DNA of 38,122 nt from DAOMFM01 sp035429825 (lineage in GTDB: Bacteria; Acidobacteriota; Blastocatellia; UBA7656; JADIYM01). Location: positions 1-38,122 of the forward strand of contig JBGAKX010000033.1 in assembly GCA_044224215.1 (NCBI GenBank), written 5' to 3'. This document shows, piece after piece, positions 1 to 8,960 of this stretch. The notes beneath the pieces were generated by a model that was given only the letters and a program-made list of their open reading frames with translations, searched no databases and was not told the origin of the DNA. The position numbers and the translations under genes are program-made. Numbering within the stretch: the stretch's first letter is position 1; each line of letters begins with the position of its first letter.

Positions 1-1920
1 GCCCTCCTCGAGCGCGGGCAGCGACACGACGAACGTCGCACCGCGAGCGTCGGGCGTGGCGGCCGAAACCGTCCCTTCGTGCGCCTCGATGATCGTTCGA
101 GCGATGGAGAGTCCGATGCCCATCCCGTCGGGCTTGGTCGTGAAGAACGCCCTGAAGAGTCGGGCGAGGTGCTCATCCTCGATGCCCGAGCCTGCATCCT
201 CAACGACGATTTCGACGACCCGTTCGGCGCCCGCCAGCCGCGTCGCGATCACGAGCCGGCGATCAGGTTCGGGTGTCGTCTTCATCGCGTCCATCCCGTT
301 GATCACGAGGTTCAGTACCACCTGCTGGAGCTGGATCCAGTCGCCCTGGACGCGCGGCAGATCGGGCGTCGCGCGCAGCTCGATCCGCACGCTGCGCATC
401 GCGGCGTCGCTCCCGACGAGCTTGATCACGTCGCGCACGAGATCGTTCACGTCGAGCGGAACGCGTTCGACCGAGCCCGCTTTCAGCATCCCGCGGAGCC
501 GCCGGATCACCTCGCCTGCCCGTTTGTCGTCCTCGACAATGTCGGCGAGGATGTCGCGCACCTCGTCGAGGTCCGGTGGATCGGCGGCCATGAATCGCTG
601 GGCGGCCTGCGCGTTCGTCAGCACTCCTGTGAGCGGCTGGTTGAGCTCGTGAGCGATCGAGGCCGCAAGCTCGCCCATCGTGGACACGCGCGCGACGTGC
701 GCGAGCTGTTTGCGTCGTTCGTCCGCCTCGAATTCCGCGCGCCGCCGCTCCGTGATGTCCTGGTGCGAGATGATTGCGCCGCCTTCGGGCCGATCGAGCA
801 GTTCGACCGTCTTGACATACCAGTGCTCGACACCGTCCAGCTCGGCTTTGTGCTCGAGCCGGAATTCCGGAAGTGTGCCGTCGATGACCGCCTTGAGCCC
901 CGCGGCTGCCTCGCGAGCGAACGTATCGCCTGCTTCCGCAGCCTTTTCACACTCTTCGAGGTAGTTCACTCCGACGCGGATCCGGGCAAGACGACCTGTC
1001 CCCCGAGCCACGCGCTCCCACGCCGCGTTCACGGCGATGACGTTGCCCTCGCCGTCGACGACAGCGACGAGCGCCGACACCGAATTGAGCACCGCATGGC
1101 TCAGCGCCTCGCTGCTGATGCGGGCCTCGGCGTCGCGCAGCCTCAGCACGACGTTCGCAAACAGGTTCGCAAACATCTGCAAGCGCCGGATAACGCTGTC
1201 GGACCACGTTCGATTGGTTGCGAGCGTGGCAAGTGACAGAAACCCGAGCGTTTCGCCGCCGGCCTGCAGCGGTGTCGCAAACAGCGAGCGCACGCCCGAC
1301 GCCACGAGCGTTGCGCGCTCCGCGGCGTCGATCGACGTGTCGTCGGCGGCGCGCGAGATCGCGATGCTCTCACCGCGGCACAGTCGTTCGATGAGCTTTG
1401 GAAACCGGTCGACGCTGATCCTGGCGGGAAGCGGTTCGATTCCCGGCGCCACCGAGGTGTGATTTACGAGCATCGTCGAGCGGTCGTCTGAGAAGAGCAG
1501 CAGCGACGCCCTGTCAATGGCGAGCAGCGCGCGGAGAGACGCGACCCCGTCGCGCATCGTCTGCCCAGCCTGGCCGGGGTCGATTTCCGAGAACCGCGTG
1601 GTCAGGTCCGAGATGAGCCTCTCGAACCGCAGCCGGTCCGCGAGCGAATTCCGCGACCGGCGAAGTTTGGACCGCTGGCTCGCAAGGGTAACGAGCAGGA
1701 GGCTTTGGAGAAGCAGCACCGCGGCGACCACCAGGACGTGCCAGCTGTAGCGCTCCCAGAAAGTAGTCAAATCGAAGAACGCGCACAGGGGTTGGATTTG
1801 GACCGCGGGCTCCGAGCGAACCACGGCCAGTGCCGAAATCGATGACACCGTGAGCACGACGGGCAGCAGAAGGCACCGCGCGAGTCGTGTCGGGCGCATG
1901 GTTGCCGTGGCAAATCTCAT
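1..1920 (-). CDS. Membrane GAF/PAS sensor histidine kinase (3' end cut by window edge)
   Basis: The minus-strand frame is open from ATG at 1920 to base 1, giving 640 codons with no stop reached. Two membrane segments lie near the N-terminus (about residues 14-34 and 61-80), separated by a short loop of about 25 residues. A GAF-like region (about 100-250) and a PAS region (about 275-390) follow. The HisKA box HELNQPLTG has its phospho-acceptor His at residue 424. The ATPase part shows an N box (NLVINGMDAM), a DAGSGI G1 box and a GMGIGLSIARTIIEAH G2 box. The sequence ends in VSLPALEEG, the usual end of the catalytic domain, so little is missing. The H box and layout resemble FixL/DctB-type kinases, but nothing shows that this PAS binds haem. 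An in-frame ATG at 1899 is an alternative start. It is divergent from the DUF1254 lipoprotein gene. The signal and any partner regulator are not visible; a regulator could lie just left of the window. Confidence 0.9.
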   Translation of the reverse strand, partial: MRFATATMRPTRLARCLLLPVVLTVSSISALAVVRSEPAVQIQPLCAFFDLTTFWERYSWHVLVVAAVLLLQSLLLVTLASQRSKLRRSRNSLADRLRFERLISDLTTRFSEIDPGQAGQTMRDGVASLRALLAIDRASLLLFSDDRSTMLVNHTSVAPGIEPLPARISVDRFPKLIERLCRGESIAISRAADDTSIDAAERATLVASGVRSLFATPLQAGGETLGFLSLATLATNRTWSDSVIRRLQMFANLFANVVLRLRDAEARISSEALSHAVLNSVSALVAVVDGEGNVIAVNAAWERVARGTGRLARIRVGVNYLEECEKAAEAGDTFAREAAAGLKAVIDGTLPEFRLEHKAELDGVEHWYVKTVELLDRPEGGAIISHQDITERRRAEFEADERRKQLAHVARVSTMGELAASIAHELNQPLTGVLTNAQAAQRFMAADPPDLDEVRDILADIVEDDKRAGEVIRRLRGMLKAGSVERVPLDVNDLVRDVIKLVGSDAAMRSVRIELRATPDLPRVQGDWIQLQQVVLNLVINGMDAMKTTPEPDRRLVIATRLAGAERVVEIVVEDAGSGIEDEHLARLFRAFFTTKPDGMGIGLSIARTIIEAHEGTVSAATPDARGATFVVSLPALEEG

Positions 1921-1997
1921 TCGGGGTCCCCGTCCGGATCAGCTTCCAGTGCCGCGTCGCCGACCGTAGCGCACGCATGTTGCACCAATCCGGCAAA

Positions 1998-2015
1998 TTG
2001 GACCAAGGTCCAATA
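1998..2015. promoter_or_regulatory. Perfect 8+8 inverted repeat, candidate operator
   Basis: ATTGGACC and GGTCCAAT flank a 2-base centre in the 224-base divergent gap between the sensor kinase and the DUF1254 lipoprotein gene. A further CCAAT at 1986-1990 pairs with ATTGG at 1998-2002, so half-sites are nested. Size and symmetry suit a dimeric repressor site. The regulator is unknown, and the operator role is inference from symmetry and position. Confidence 0.5.
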
Positions 2016-2144
2016 CTCCGGCGACGGTACACGTGGCATTCTTGCCGTCCGACTCGAGCGCGTTGGTGTGCTGCACGGCCCGCAGGCCACCGGCAACCGC
2101 CTCTCGCGTAGACACTCTGGACCAAACATTTGAAGGAGATCCGC

Positions 2145-3581
2145 ATGATGAATCGAATTCGGGCACACGTGTGCTTTGCCGTCGCTGGCGCGGTCGTCGC
2201 GATGATGGCGAGCGGCTGCAACACGACACCACAACCGGCCACCAATGCGGCGGCGACCGGCGGTTCCCAGGAACTCGTCCAGATCGCCACGGACGCGTAC
2301 GTGTACGGTTACCCCCTCATCACGATGGAGTACACGCGCAGGGTGTCGACAAACCTTGCGGCGCCCGAAGGCGACAAGGCCCCGATGGGGCAGTTTGCCA
2401 AGCTGAGGCAGTATCCGGACGCCTCGTTCAACGCGGTGACCGCGCCGAACGCGGACACGCTGTATTCGACAGCGTGGCTTGATCTCACCACCGAGCCGTA
2501 CATTCTGAGCGTACCCGACATGGGCGACCGGTACTTCCTGCTTCCCATGCTCGACGGCTGGACCAATGTCTTCCAGGTGCCCGGCCAGCGCACCACGGGC
2601 GACAAGCCGCAGAAGTACGCGATTACCGGTCCGAACTGGAAGGGCGGCACGCTGCCCGAGGGCGTTACCGAGTACAAGGCTCCGACGAACATGGTATGGA
2701 TTCTCGGACGGACGTACTGCTCGGGAACACCTGAAGACTACGCCGCCGTACACAAGCTCCAGGATGAGATGACCCTCGTTCCTCTGAGCGCATACGGCAA
2801 GCCGTACACACCGCCTGCCGGAAAGGTCGACGCCTCGATTGACACCAAGACGGCCGTTCGAACCCAGGTCAACAGCCTGAGCACTGAGGCCTATTTCAAG
2901 GAGCTGGCCACGCTCATGAAGGCCAACCCGCCGGCAGCGGCAGACGCGCCGATTCTGGCAAGGATGGCGAAGATCGGGCTCGTGCCCGGCCAGGATTTCG
3001 ACGCTTCAAAGTGGGACGCCGCGACGACGACCGCGATGGCGGGCGTTCCCAAGGCGGCGTTCGAGCAGATCATGGCCAGTTTCAAGACCGCCGGGACAAA
3101 CGAGAACGGATTCGTGTTCACGACAAAGACTGGCATCTATGGCACGGACTATCTTCAGCGCGCCCTGATCACGGCCGTCGGACTCGGGGCCAACCGGCCC
3201 GAGGATGCGATCTACCCGACGTCCGAGGCCGACGCGACCGGTCAGCCGTATGACGGTGCGAACAAGTACGTCGTGCACTTCGACAAGGGCCAGTTGCCGC
3301 CCGTAAAGGGCTTCTGGTCTTTGACGATGTACAACGCGGACTACTTCTTTGTCGCGAATCCGATCAATCGATACTCGATCAGCGCGCGCCAGAACCTGAA
3401 GCCGAACGCCGATGGCTCGATTGATCTCTACATTCAGAACGCGTCGCCGGGCGCCGACAAGGAATCGAACTGGCTGCCGGCGCCGACCGGCAAGTTCATC
3501 CTCATGTTCCGGTTCTATTGGCCCGAGGACGCGATCATCAACGGGACGTGGAAGGTGCCCGCGGTGACCAAGGCCTCGTAG
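2145..3581 (+). CDS. DUF1254/DUF1214-domain lipoprotein
   Basis: The product is 478 residues. The start is ATG 2145, with AAGGAG at 2133-2138 six bases upstream; a TTG at 2130 lies before the ribosome-binding site and is unlikely. A lipoprotein signal ends in MASGC with Cys25. The DUF1254 hallmark YVYGYPLITMEYTRR is at about residues 52-66. The DUF1214 part is C-terminal, with WSLTMYN, NWLPAP and FRFYWPEDA. This family is common in exported bacterial proteins and its biochemical role is not settled, so none is assigned. The gene stands alone: divergent from the kinase, and convergent with the epimerase across a strong hairpin. The operator-like palindrome about 130 bases upstream may regulate it. 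Confidence 0.9.
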   Translation: MMNRIRAHVCFAVAGAVVAMMASGCNTTPQPATNAAATGGSQELVQIATDAYVYGYPLITMEYTRRVSTNLAAPEGDKAPMGQFAKLRQYPDASFNAVTAPNADTLYSTAWLDLTTEPYILSVPDMGDRYFLLPMLDGWTNVFQVPGQRTTGDKPQKYAITGPNWKGGTLPEGVTEYKAPTNMVWILGRTYCSGTPEDYAAVHKLQDEMTLVPLSAYGKPYTPPAGKVDASIDTKTAVRTQVNSLSTEAYFKELATLMKANPPAAADAPILARMAKIGLVPGQDFDASKWDAATTTAMAGVPKAAFEQIMASFKTAGTNENGFVFTTKTGIYGTDYLQRALITAVGLGANRPEDAIYPTSEADATGQPYDGANKYVVHFDKGQLPPVKGFWSLTMYNADYFFVANPINRYSISARQNLKPNADGSIDLYIQNASPGADKESNWLPAPTGKFILMFRFYWPEDAIINGTWKVPAVTKAS

Positions 3582-3619
3582 GGTCAGCAGCCGCGCTGTC
3601 CAACGCCGCGATTCGATCT

Positions 3620-3665
3620 CGCCGGCGCAGTCCAGAGTATTCATGCGCTCTGGAATGCGCCGGCG
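3620..3665. terminator. Bidirectional hairpin terminator between convergent genes
   Basis: Two 18-base arms (3620-3637 and 3648-3665) pair with a single mismatch around a 10-base loop. They lie in the 137-base gap between the convergent 3' ends of the DUF1254 gene and the epimerase gene. There is no clear T-tract on either side, so intrinsic termination is inferred from stem strength and location. Confidence 0.6.
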
Positions 3666-3718
3666 GGCGAAGCGCCGCGGAGCATCGGCACGTGTGCGTC
3701 CCCGCGTGTCGACCGTGA

Positions 3719-4711
3719 TTACGACTCTCTCGCAGACCACGCGCGCACGCTCGCAACGGTGCGCTCGATCCCGTCGTCGAGCGACGTGCGCGGCGTCCAT
3801 CCCGTTTCCGCCGCGAGCCGTGCGGACGTGAGCACGTTCGCAGGGACGTCGAATCCGCGCGCCGCGAGGTGCCGAACCGTCGACCGGCACCCGGTGTGTC
3901 GCTCGACTGTTTCGACGACCTCGAGCACGCTGTGGCCGACACCGGTCGACACGTTGAAGACGGTCACCGGGCCGCGATACTCGATCACGGCAACGAGCGC
4001 CGCGACAACGTCGTCGACGTAGAGATAATCGCGGACGCTCCGGCCGGTGCCCCACATATCGAACGCCTCGCCGCGCATCATCCGGTCGAGAAGAACGCCG
4101 ACGATGCCCTGCCCTCGGTCGGTCCGTTGTCCCGGCCCGTACACGTTCGAGGGCCGGACGATGGCGTGCTCGACGTTCGCCAGTGCCGAGTACATCGCGA
4201 CGTATTTCTCGATCGCAAGCTTGGTGATGCCATACGAGCTGATCGGATGTGTCGGGTGCTCCTCGTCGATCGGGAGGTACCGCGGTACGCCGTACACCGT
4301 CCCGCCCGACGAAACGCTCACGACGCGCTCAACGCCCGTTTGTCCCAGACGACTCAGCCATGACACCGCGCTTGCAACGTTGCCGAGCACGTCCTGCTCG
4401 GGATTCGCCATGGAGGTTCCCGGAACGGTCGTATACGCAAGATCGACGATGACTCGGACTCCGTGCGCGGCGCGGAAGAAATCCGAGGGGCAGGCCGCGT
4501 CGCCTTCGACGATCTCGATCGCAGGGTCGGCAGGCGGGTCAGCACTCGAACCGTCTCGGGCACGATCGAGCACGCGCACGCGGTAGCCGGCACGCGCGAG
4601 GGCCGTGCACAGGTGCCGGCCAATGAATCCAAGCCCCCCGAGCACGCACACGGCGCCGGGAGGCGTTGCGTCGCTGTCCGTTGCCGGACCGTTCAATCGG
4701 TCGCCCGTCAT
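3719..4711 (-). CDS. NAD-dependent epimerase/dehydratase (extended SDR)
   Basis: The product is 330 residues, starting at ATG 4711 (MTGDRLNG). It carries the Rossmann motif VLGGLGFIGRHL, an acidic end of beta-2 (VLDRAR), the catalytic SSGGTVYG segment and the YGITK (YxxxK) pair, plus RPSNVYGPGQ and RDYLYVDDVV. These are typical of UDP-glucose 4-epimerase-like nucleotide-sugar enzymes; the substrate cannot be read from sequence. Its ATG overlaps the TGA of the upstream glycosyltransferase as ATGA (4708-4711), suggesting translational coupling. The pair probably makes and transfers one sugar to an envelope lipid or glycan (inference). The same frame stays open far upstream, antisense-like over the glycosyltransferase, but the SDR fold clearly begins at this ATG. 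Confidence 0.92.
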   Translation of the reverse strand: MTGDRLNGPATDSDATPPGAVCVLGGLGFIGRHLCTALARAGYRVRVLDRARDGSSADPPADPAIEIVEGDAACPSDFFRAAHGVRVIVDLAYTTVPGTSMANPEQDVLGNVASAVSWLSRLGQTGVERVVSVSSGGTVYGVPRYLPIDEEHPTHPISSYGITKLAIEKYVAMYSALANVEHAIVRPSNVYGPGQRTDRGQGIVGVLLDRMMRGEAFDMWGTGRSVRDYLYVDDVVAALVAVIEYRGPVTVFNVSTGVGHSVLEVVETVERHTGCRSTVRHLAARGFDVPANVLTSARLAAETGWTPRTSLDDGIERTVASVRAWSARES

Positions 4712-5721
4712 GTGCGCGTGCCCGTCGTCTGCATCCGGCCGTCGGACGCCTCGACTGCCTCGCCGGCGGGTGTCACGTCGCGAATCGCGTACGCCGGTCG
4801 GCCCATGACCCGACTGTGCATTCGCGCAAGGTACTCGCTTGCAATCCCGATGGCGAGCAGGTTCGCGCCCCCGACGACGCCCACGACCGACGCCAGCATC
4901 AGCGTTCCGTAACCCTGCACTCCGGTAGCCACGTACTGCGCCGCCACGAGCACGAGCCCGGCGACGCCCGCGCCGGCGATCGCCACGCCGAGGACCGTCG
5001 CGATGCGCAGCGGCCACAGACAGAACGACGTCAGGATGTTGATCGCGTGTACCGTCAGCTTGCGCAGTGTGTAGTTTGAGGTGCCCGCGCGGCGCGGATC
5101 GTGACGGACGACGACGTACCCGAATCGCGACGTGCCCCACGAGAGCAACGCGTCGAGGAAGAGGTTCGGTCCGTCGCACGCTGCAAACGCGTCGCGCAGT
5201 TGCGTGCGGAACGCCCGGAACGAACTGATGTTCCGCGCCGTCCCGGCGCCGAGGGCGTCCGCCAGCGCGAGCTTTGTCAGTGCGGCCGCCGTGTCGCGGA
5301 AGATGCCATGCTGCTGTTTGTTCGGAGCGCCGTAGACGACGTCGTACCCCTGGTCGAGCATGTCGAGGAGCTTGCCGATCTCGGACGGCGGGTGCTCGAG
5401 GTCGTCGTCCATGGTGATGACGATGTCGTACCGTGCCGCGCGGATTCCGGCGACGAGCGCGCTGTGCTGGCCGTAGTTGCGCGCAAAGTTGATCCCCCGG
5501 ACCCATGCGTGTTCGCCTGCAAGCCGTTTGATCGCGTCCCAGCTTCGGTCCGGGCTCGCGTCGTTGACGAGAATCACCTCGAACGGACCGCCGAAATCCG
5601 GCATGACGTCGCCTATCTGACGGATGAGCTCCGGCAGGGAGGACTCGCCGTTGTACACGGGAACGACGATCGAGAAGCTGCGGGCATGCCCGTCCGTACG
5701 GTCTGTCGCAATGGCGCACAT
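4708..5721 (-). CDS. GT2 polyprenyl-phosphate glycosyltransferase (GtrB/DPM1-like)
   Basis: The product is about 337 residues from ATG 5721. It opens with SIVVPVYNGE, followed by LVNDASPD, NFARNYGQHSAL and the metal/donor motif TMDDDLEHPP. This is the DPMS/GtrB/ArnC branch of family 2, which moves a sugar onto undecaprenyl phosphate at the inner face of the membrane. Two C-terminal membrane segments (LRIATVLGVAIAGAGVAGL and LMLASVVGVVGGANLLAIG) match GtrB-like proteins. An upstream GTG at 5760 has GGAG eight bases before it, but it would place the ribosome-binding site inside the 5758-5781 hairpin and add an unconserved tail, so ATG 5721 is preferred with moderate certainty. The stop overlaps the epimerase start. 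The sugar is unknown. Confidence 0.88.
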   Translation of the reverse strand: MCAIATDRTDGHARSFSIVVPVYNGESSLPELIRQIGDVMPDFGGPFEVILVNDASPDRSWDAIKRLAGEHAWVRGINFARNYGQHSALVAGIRAARYDIVITMDDDLEHPPSEIGKLLDMLDQGYDVVYGAPNKQQHGIFRDTAAALTKLALADALGAGTARNISSFRAFRTQLRDAFAACDGPNLFLDALLSWGTSRFGYVVVRHDPRRAGTSNYTLRKLTVHAINILTSFCLWPLRIATVLGVAIAGAGVAGLVLVAAQYVATGVQGYGTLMLASVVGVVGGANLLAIGIASEYLARMHSRVMGRPAYAIRDVTPAGEAVEASDGRMQTTGTRT

Positions 5722-5756
5722 TGCCGCCCAAGATACCGGATGTACCGATCCGATAA

Positions 5757-5800
5757 CCACAGATCCGTCTCCGAATCTGTGTTGATTTGCGTGTATCTGC
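5757..5800. repeat. Dispersed-repeat-like segment with CACAGAT/ATCTGTG hairpin
   Basis: CACAGAT (5758-5764) pairs with ATCTGTG (5775-5781) around a 10-base loop, followed by a TGCGTGTATCTGCGG tail. It lies between two minus-strand genes. The 13-mer CCACAGATCCGTC at 5757-5769 recurs at 11272-11284, and the ATCTGCG-type tail recurs near 18785-18820, all between genes. I take these as decayed copies of one dispersed intergenic repeat; the copies are short and imperfect. Confidence 0.45.
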
Positions 5801-5802
5801 GG

Positions 5803-6699
5803 CTAGGTCTTCCTCCGGTACTCGAGATCATATGTCGTCGTCCACGTCTTGCCGTCATCGGTCGACGACTCGCCGTGCTGGCGCACCTTGCCGTCCGCAA
5901 GGCGTGTGTACGTCATCTTCTGCAGCGTCTTTTGGCCCTTTGCGTTGACTTGTTCGGCAACGACGATCATCTCGCCGTTGACGAGGCCACCGTGGTATTC
6001 GGTCCGCAGCCCCGCGTTGTCGACCCATGTCTGGTGCCACTCGTTCTTTGCCGGATCGTACGTGTTGAAGCTCTTCCCGGCATTGCCCGATGTGCTCGTC
6101 CAGTTCTCGAAGATCACGCAGTCGTTCAGAATCCGCTCGACCCGGCTCGTGCCGGCGAGGCCCGGACCGGAATAGACGTCCCAGTCCCCGATCCAGAAGT
6201 CGAACTGCCGATACCCATCGGCAAACTCGCACGGGTAGGCGATCTTGCGCGCGCGGGCCACGACCTCCTTGAAGCGGGCATCGTCGCGAATCGCGGCAAA
6301 GTCCGGCGCTGTTTCGAGCTGTGCAAGCGGCGCAAATCCTGCGTCGACCGCCTTGGCGAGCGACGCCACCGCGCGCCCGGCGTCTCCGAGACGGGCGTAC
6401 GATCGCCCGATTCGAAACGTGACAAAACCCGGCGGAAGGCCCGCAACGCCGAGCGTGTCGGCGTGCTCGTACGCGGCGATCGCGTCCGCATCGCGGTTCA
6501 ACTGGTAGAGCGATGTCCCAAGCCGAAACCACGCCATTGCGTCGGCGGGATCTGACCTGGTGATGTCTGCGTATGCAGCGGCGGCCTTGTCCCACGCTCC
6601 CGCCTGAAAGAGTTTCAGCGCATCCGCCGATCGATCCTGCGCGCCGACGGTTGCGGCGAGGAAGAGCAGCGCAAGCAGTGCCTGTATGAGCAGCTTCAT
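5803..6699 (-). CDS. Exported TPR + DUF1579-like protein
   Basis: The product is 298 residues from ATG 6699, with GGAG eight bases upstream. A signal peptide (MKLLIQALLALLFLAATVGAQ) is followed by about three TPR-like helix pairs (residues 25-130), such as AWFRLGTSLYQLNRDADAI. The C-terminal half, from FWIGDWDVYSG, has the look of the DUF1579 family (FENWTST, TYDPAKNEWHQTWVD). TPR domains usually mediate protein contacts; DUF1579 has no firm biochemical role. The open frame upstream of this ATG lacks both domains and is discounted. The protein is likely periplasmic. Neighbours give no functional hint. Confidence 0.85.
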   Translation of the reverse strand: MKLLIQALLALLFLAATVGAQDRSADALKLFQAGAWDKAAAAYADITRSDPADAMAWFRLGTSLYQLNRDADAIAAYEHADTLGVAGLPPGFVTFRIGRSYARLGDAGRAVASLAKAVDAGFAPLAQLETAPDFAAIRDDARFKEVVARARKIAYPCEFADGYRQFDFWIGDWDVYSGPGLAGTSRVERILNDCVIFENWTSTSGNAGKSFNTYDPAKNEWHQTWVDNAGLRTEYHGGLVNGEMIVVAEQVNAKGQKTLQKMTYTRLADGKVRQHGESSTDDGKTWTTTYDLEYRRKT

Positions 6700-7522
6700 T
6701 CGGGTGTCTCCGGAGTGTCGGTATCGCCCAGGCAGAACGGCACGGATGAAGCCGACTTGCAGGATGTAAATGCAGGATTTACGAGGTGGCCGGCCGAATC
6801 CGCTCTGGGTATTTTCCCCACCCGTGTTGCGCGACCGTCTCTGGGGTGCTGGGTCGACTCGCCCCACATGCAGACGCGCTCGAGCCATTCGTGGGCTATG
6901 CGTCACATCCGCATTGGTCGCAGAACACATTTGCCAAGGCACATATTTTGCGTGCTTCATAGGTGCCCCACGTCGAGGTGCGCCTTGCGGGCGAGTCCGG
7001 TCGAACGAATTTCGGCCGGGATCAACGCAGCGTGCGGCCCGGCGTGAGACGAAATCGAACGCGGCCGTCGACGAATTTTGTCGCCGTGCGTCCACGTCGC
7101 CAGCGACGTGCACGGTCCAGGACGCGTCGCCGCCGTTTCGAGTCCGACTTGAAGTATGCATCTTCAGGGCATCGCGGATCGCGTCTGAAACTGGCTTGCA
7201 CGGCGCAACGGCCTTACACAGTGCGAGCCTGGGCCGGGCGGTTCGCGTTTGACGGGCTGGGCAAGGCCGGCGATGCGTCGCGGAGCCCCTGCTGGTGAAT
7301 TCGCGTCACATTGTCGGTGGTAGGCCACACGCACGCTGGACGTTGACGCATCGTCGCCGCGAGGGATCGCGGACTCTGAAGACTCAGGGACCTGCGGCCA
7401 TTCAACGAAAGAATGTCTCGTTTCCCGAGAGCCGGTGATGCGTTGCTCAACATTGCCCGGAGTATCGGGACGTCCGGCAGCGCGTGGCCAGGTAAGGCCG
7501 ACAGCTCCAGGAGGGTATTCAT
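6700..7522. other. Long divergent intergenic region without a recognisable gene
   Basis: This 823-base gap lies between the TPR/DUF1579 gene (minus) and the beta-propeller gene (plus). Open frames here have no recognisable domain or start signal and look non-coding. One tight inverted repeat, CACGTCGC-CA-GCGACGTG, lies at 7093-7110. Parts look less GC-rich than the flanks. It must hold the promoters of both neighbours; no clear -35/-10 was identified. Confidence 0.5.
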
Positions 7523-8896
7523 ATGAGAAGTGCGCAACCAGGACGTGTTGCACGACGCGCATCTCTCGGTATTGCGCTTGCTTTGGGACTAATCGGAGCG
7601 TGCGCATTAGTCGTTTATGCGGCGACACCGCAGTTCTTCGCGAGCGTTGCTGAGCCGATCGGCATCGCAGTGACAACAGATAGGGTTCTCGTGACCCATC
7701 CGTACTGTCAACCGATTGGTGTCCCTGAAGATGTTCTTCAGATAGACCCAACCGGCGCGGTGAGCGTGTTTGCTACATTGCCGCCGCGTACGATCGACTG
7801 CGCTGAGTCATATATCGCAGTCTCGTCCGGGATGGGCTCCTTCGCACCAGGTTGGGTGTATATCGTACAAGGAGGCACGATCTACAAGATCTCGCCAGAT
7901 GGATCCATAGTGGCTCCCTCGGTTACGATTCCGTCCCTCGGTTCCTCCCATAACGACATGACTTTCGATACGGTCGGCTCGTTCGGCTACGACTTGATCG
8001 TAACCGGTGGAACTGGAGGGTCGACTGGCGAAGTCTGGCGTGTAAGCGCCGCTGGCACGAAGACGCTGGTAGCCAGCGTTGGTGAAGCGGTCGAAGGGCC
8101 TGACGTAGCACCGCTGTCGTTCGGACCGCTTGGCGGTCAAGTCTTCACTGCACATAACGATGGCATTGTCTATGCCATCGACACGAATGGTACAGTCACG
8201 CCCGTTGTGAATTGGCCTTCGTGCGAGCGCGTTCACTTCATCCCAAACCAGCCGTGCACGCTCGGCCAGACAGGTTTGAGCTTCTTTGGCGCCGAGTACG
8301 GTTCCAATAGCATCATTGCCTACCCAGCTACCGACTTTGCAGAGGTTGGCGGCAAGGCGCTCGTGACAAGTGAGCATGCGAACATCGTCGGACTACTCGA
8401 ATGGAATGGCACGACGTATATCATCAACCCGTTCTTCGAGGTTGCGACGCAATGGGAGGGCTCCGACTTTGTTGAGTGCACGGGACCAACGCTCGTCCCG
8501 GTTGACATTCACCCGACATCCTGTCCGAATCCCATCAACACGAACAGCAACGGCGTGACGCCGGTTGCCATTCTCGGAACCGCGACGTTTGACGTCAGGA
8601 CCATCGACCCGGCAACCGTCCGGCTCGAAGGTGTTGCACCAGTTCGACATGCATACGAGGATGTTGCGACGCCGTTCGTGCCGTTTACGGGCAGAACCGA
8701 TTGCCGTGAAGACTGCTGGACGCGAGGTCGCGATGGAATGCTCGACCTCACGCTGAAGTTCGAGACGCAGCAGTTCGTGGCCGCGCTGGGAAGCCTGAGC
8801 GATGGGCAGTGCCTGGTCGCTCACGTGACCGGCATGACGTACGACGGCAAGGCGTTCCAAGGTGAGGACGTGATCGTCATCAGGAAGAAGAAATAG
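7523..8896 (+). CDS. Exported beta-propeller-like protein with C-terminal repeat domain
   Basis: The product is 457 residues from ATG 7523, with GGAGGG seven bases upstream. A Sec signal peptide (hydrophobic ASLGIALALGLIGACALVVYA) precedes about 300 residues of strand-rich sequence with propeller-like repeats (GTIYKISPDGSIV, GIVYAIDTNGTVT). From about residue 335 there is a module often seen at the C-terminus of secreted proteins of environmental bacteria: DIHPTSCPNPINTNSNGV, VAILGTATFDV, DLTLKFETQQFVAALG, EDVIVIRKKK. No catalytic motif is seen. Codon use appears less GC-biased than the neighbours and the gene sits alone between a long gap and a terminator, which could reflect transfer (inference). 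Function unknown. Confidence 0.8.
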   Translation: MRSAQPGRVARRASLGIALALGLIGACALVVYAATPQFFASVAEPIGIAVTTDRVLVTHPYCQPIGVPEDVLQIDPTGAVSVFATLPPRTIDCAESYIAVSSGMGSFAPGWVYIVQGGTIYKISPDGSIVAPSVTIPSLGSSHNDMTFDTVGSFGYDLIVTGGTGGSTGEVWRVSAAGTKTLVASVGEAVEGPDVAPLSFGPLGGQVFTAHNDGIVYAIDTNGTVTPVVNWPSCERVHFIPNQPCTLGQTGLSFFGAEYGSNSIIAYPATDFAEVGGKALVTSEHANIVGLLEWNGTTYIINPFFEVATQWEGSDFVECTGPTLVPVDIHPTSCPNPINTNSNGVTPVAILGTATFDVRTIDPATVRLEGVAPVRHAYEDVATPFVPFTGRTDCREDCWTRGRDGMLDLTLKFETQQFVAALGSLSDGQCLVAHVTGMTYDGKAFQGEDVIVIRKKK

Positions 8897-8921
8897 GTTC
8901 TCGTTCACGTCTCGCCGAAAC

Positions 8922-8954
8922 GGCCCGCCCGGGCGACGCGCTCGGGCGGGCCTT
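8922..8954 (+). terminator. Strong hairpin terminator
   Basis: A 14-base GC stem (8922-8935 with 8939-8952, one mismatch) has a 3-base loop and is followed by a short TTGTTG run, 25 bases after the stop of the beta-propeller gene. Confidence 0.75.
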
Positions 8955-8960
8955 GTTGAA

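Noticed and set aside
79..1236. Plus-strand 385-residue frame at the left end
   Set aside because: It is the antisense shadow of the histidine kinase, whose own frame shows all kinase motifs on the minus strand.
7164..7751. Minus-strand 195-residue frame over the 5' part of the beta-propeller gene
   Set aside because: No domain or start signal; it lies antisense to a gene with signal peptide and ribosome-binding site.
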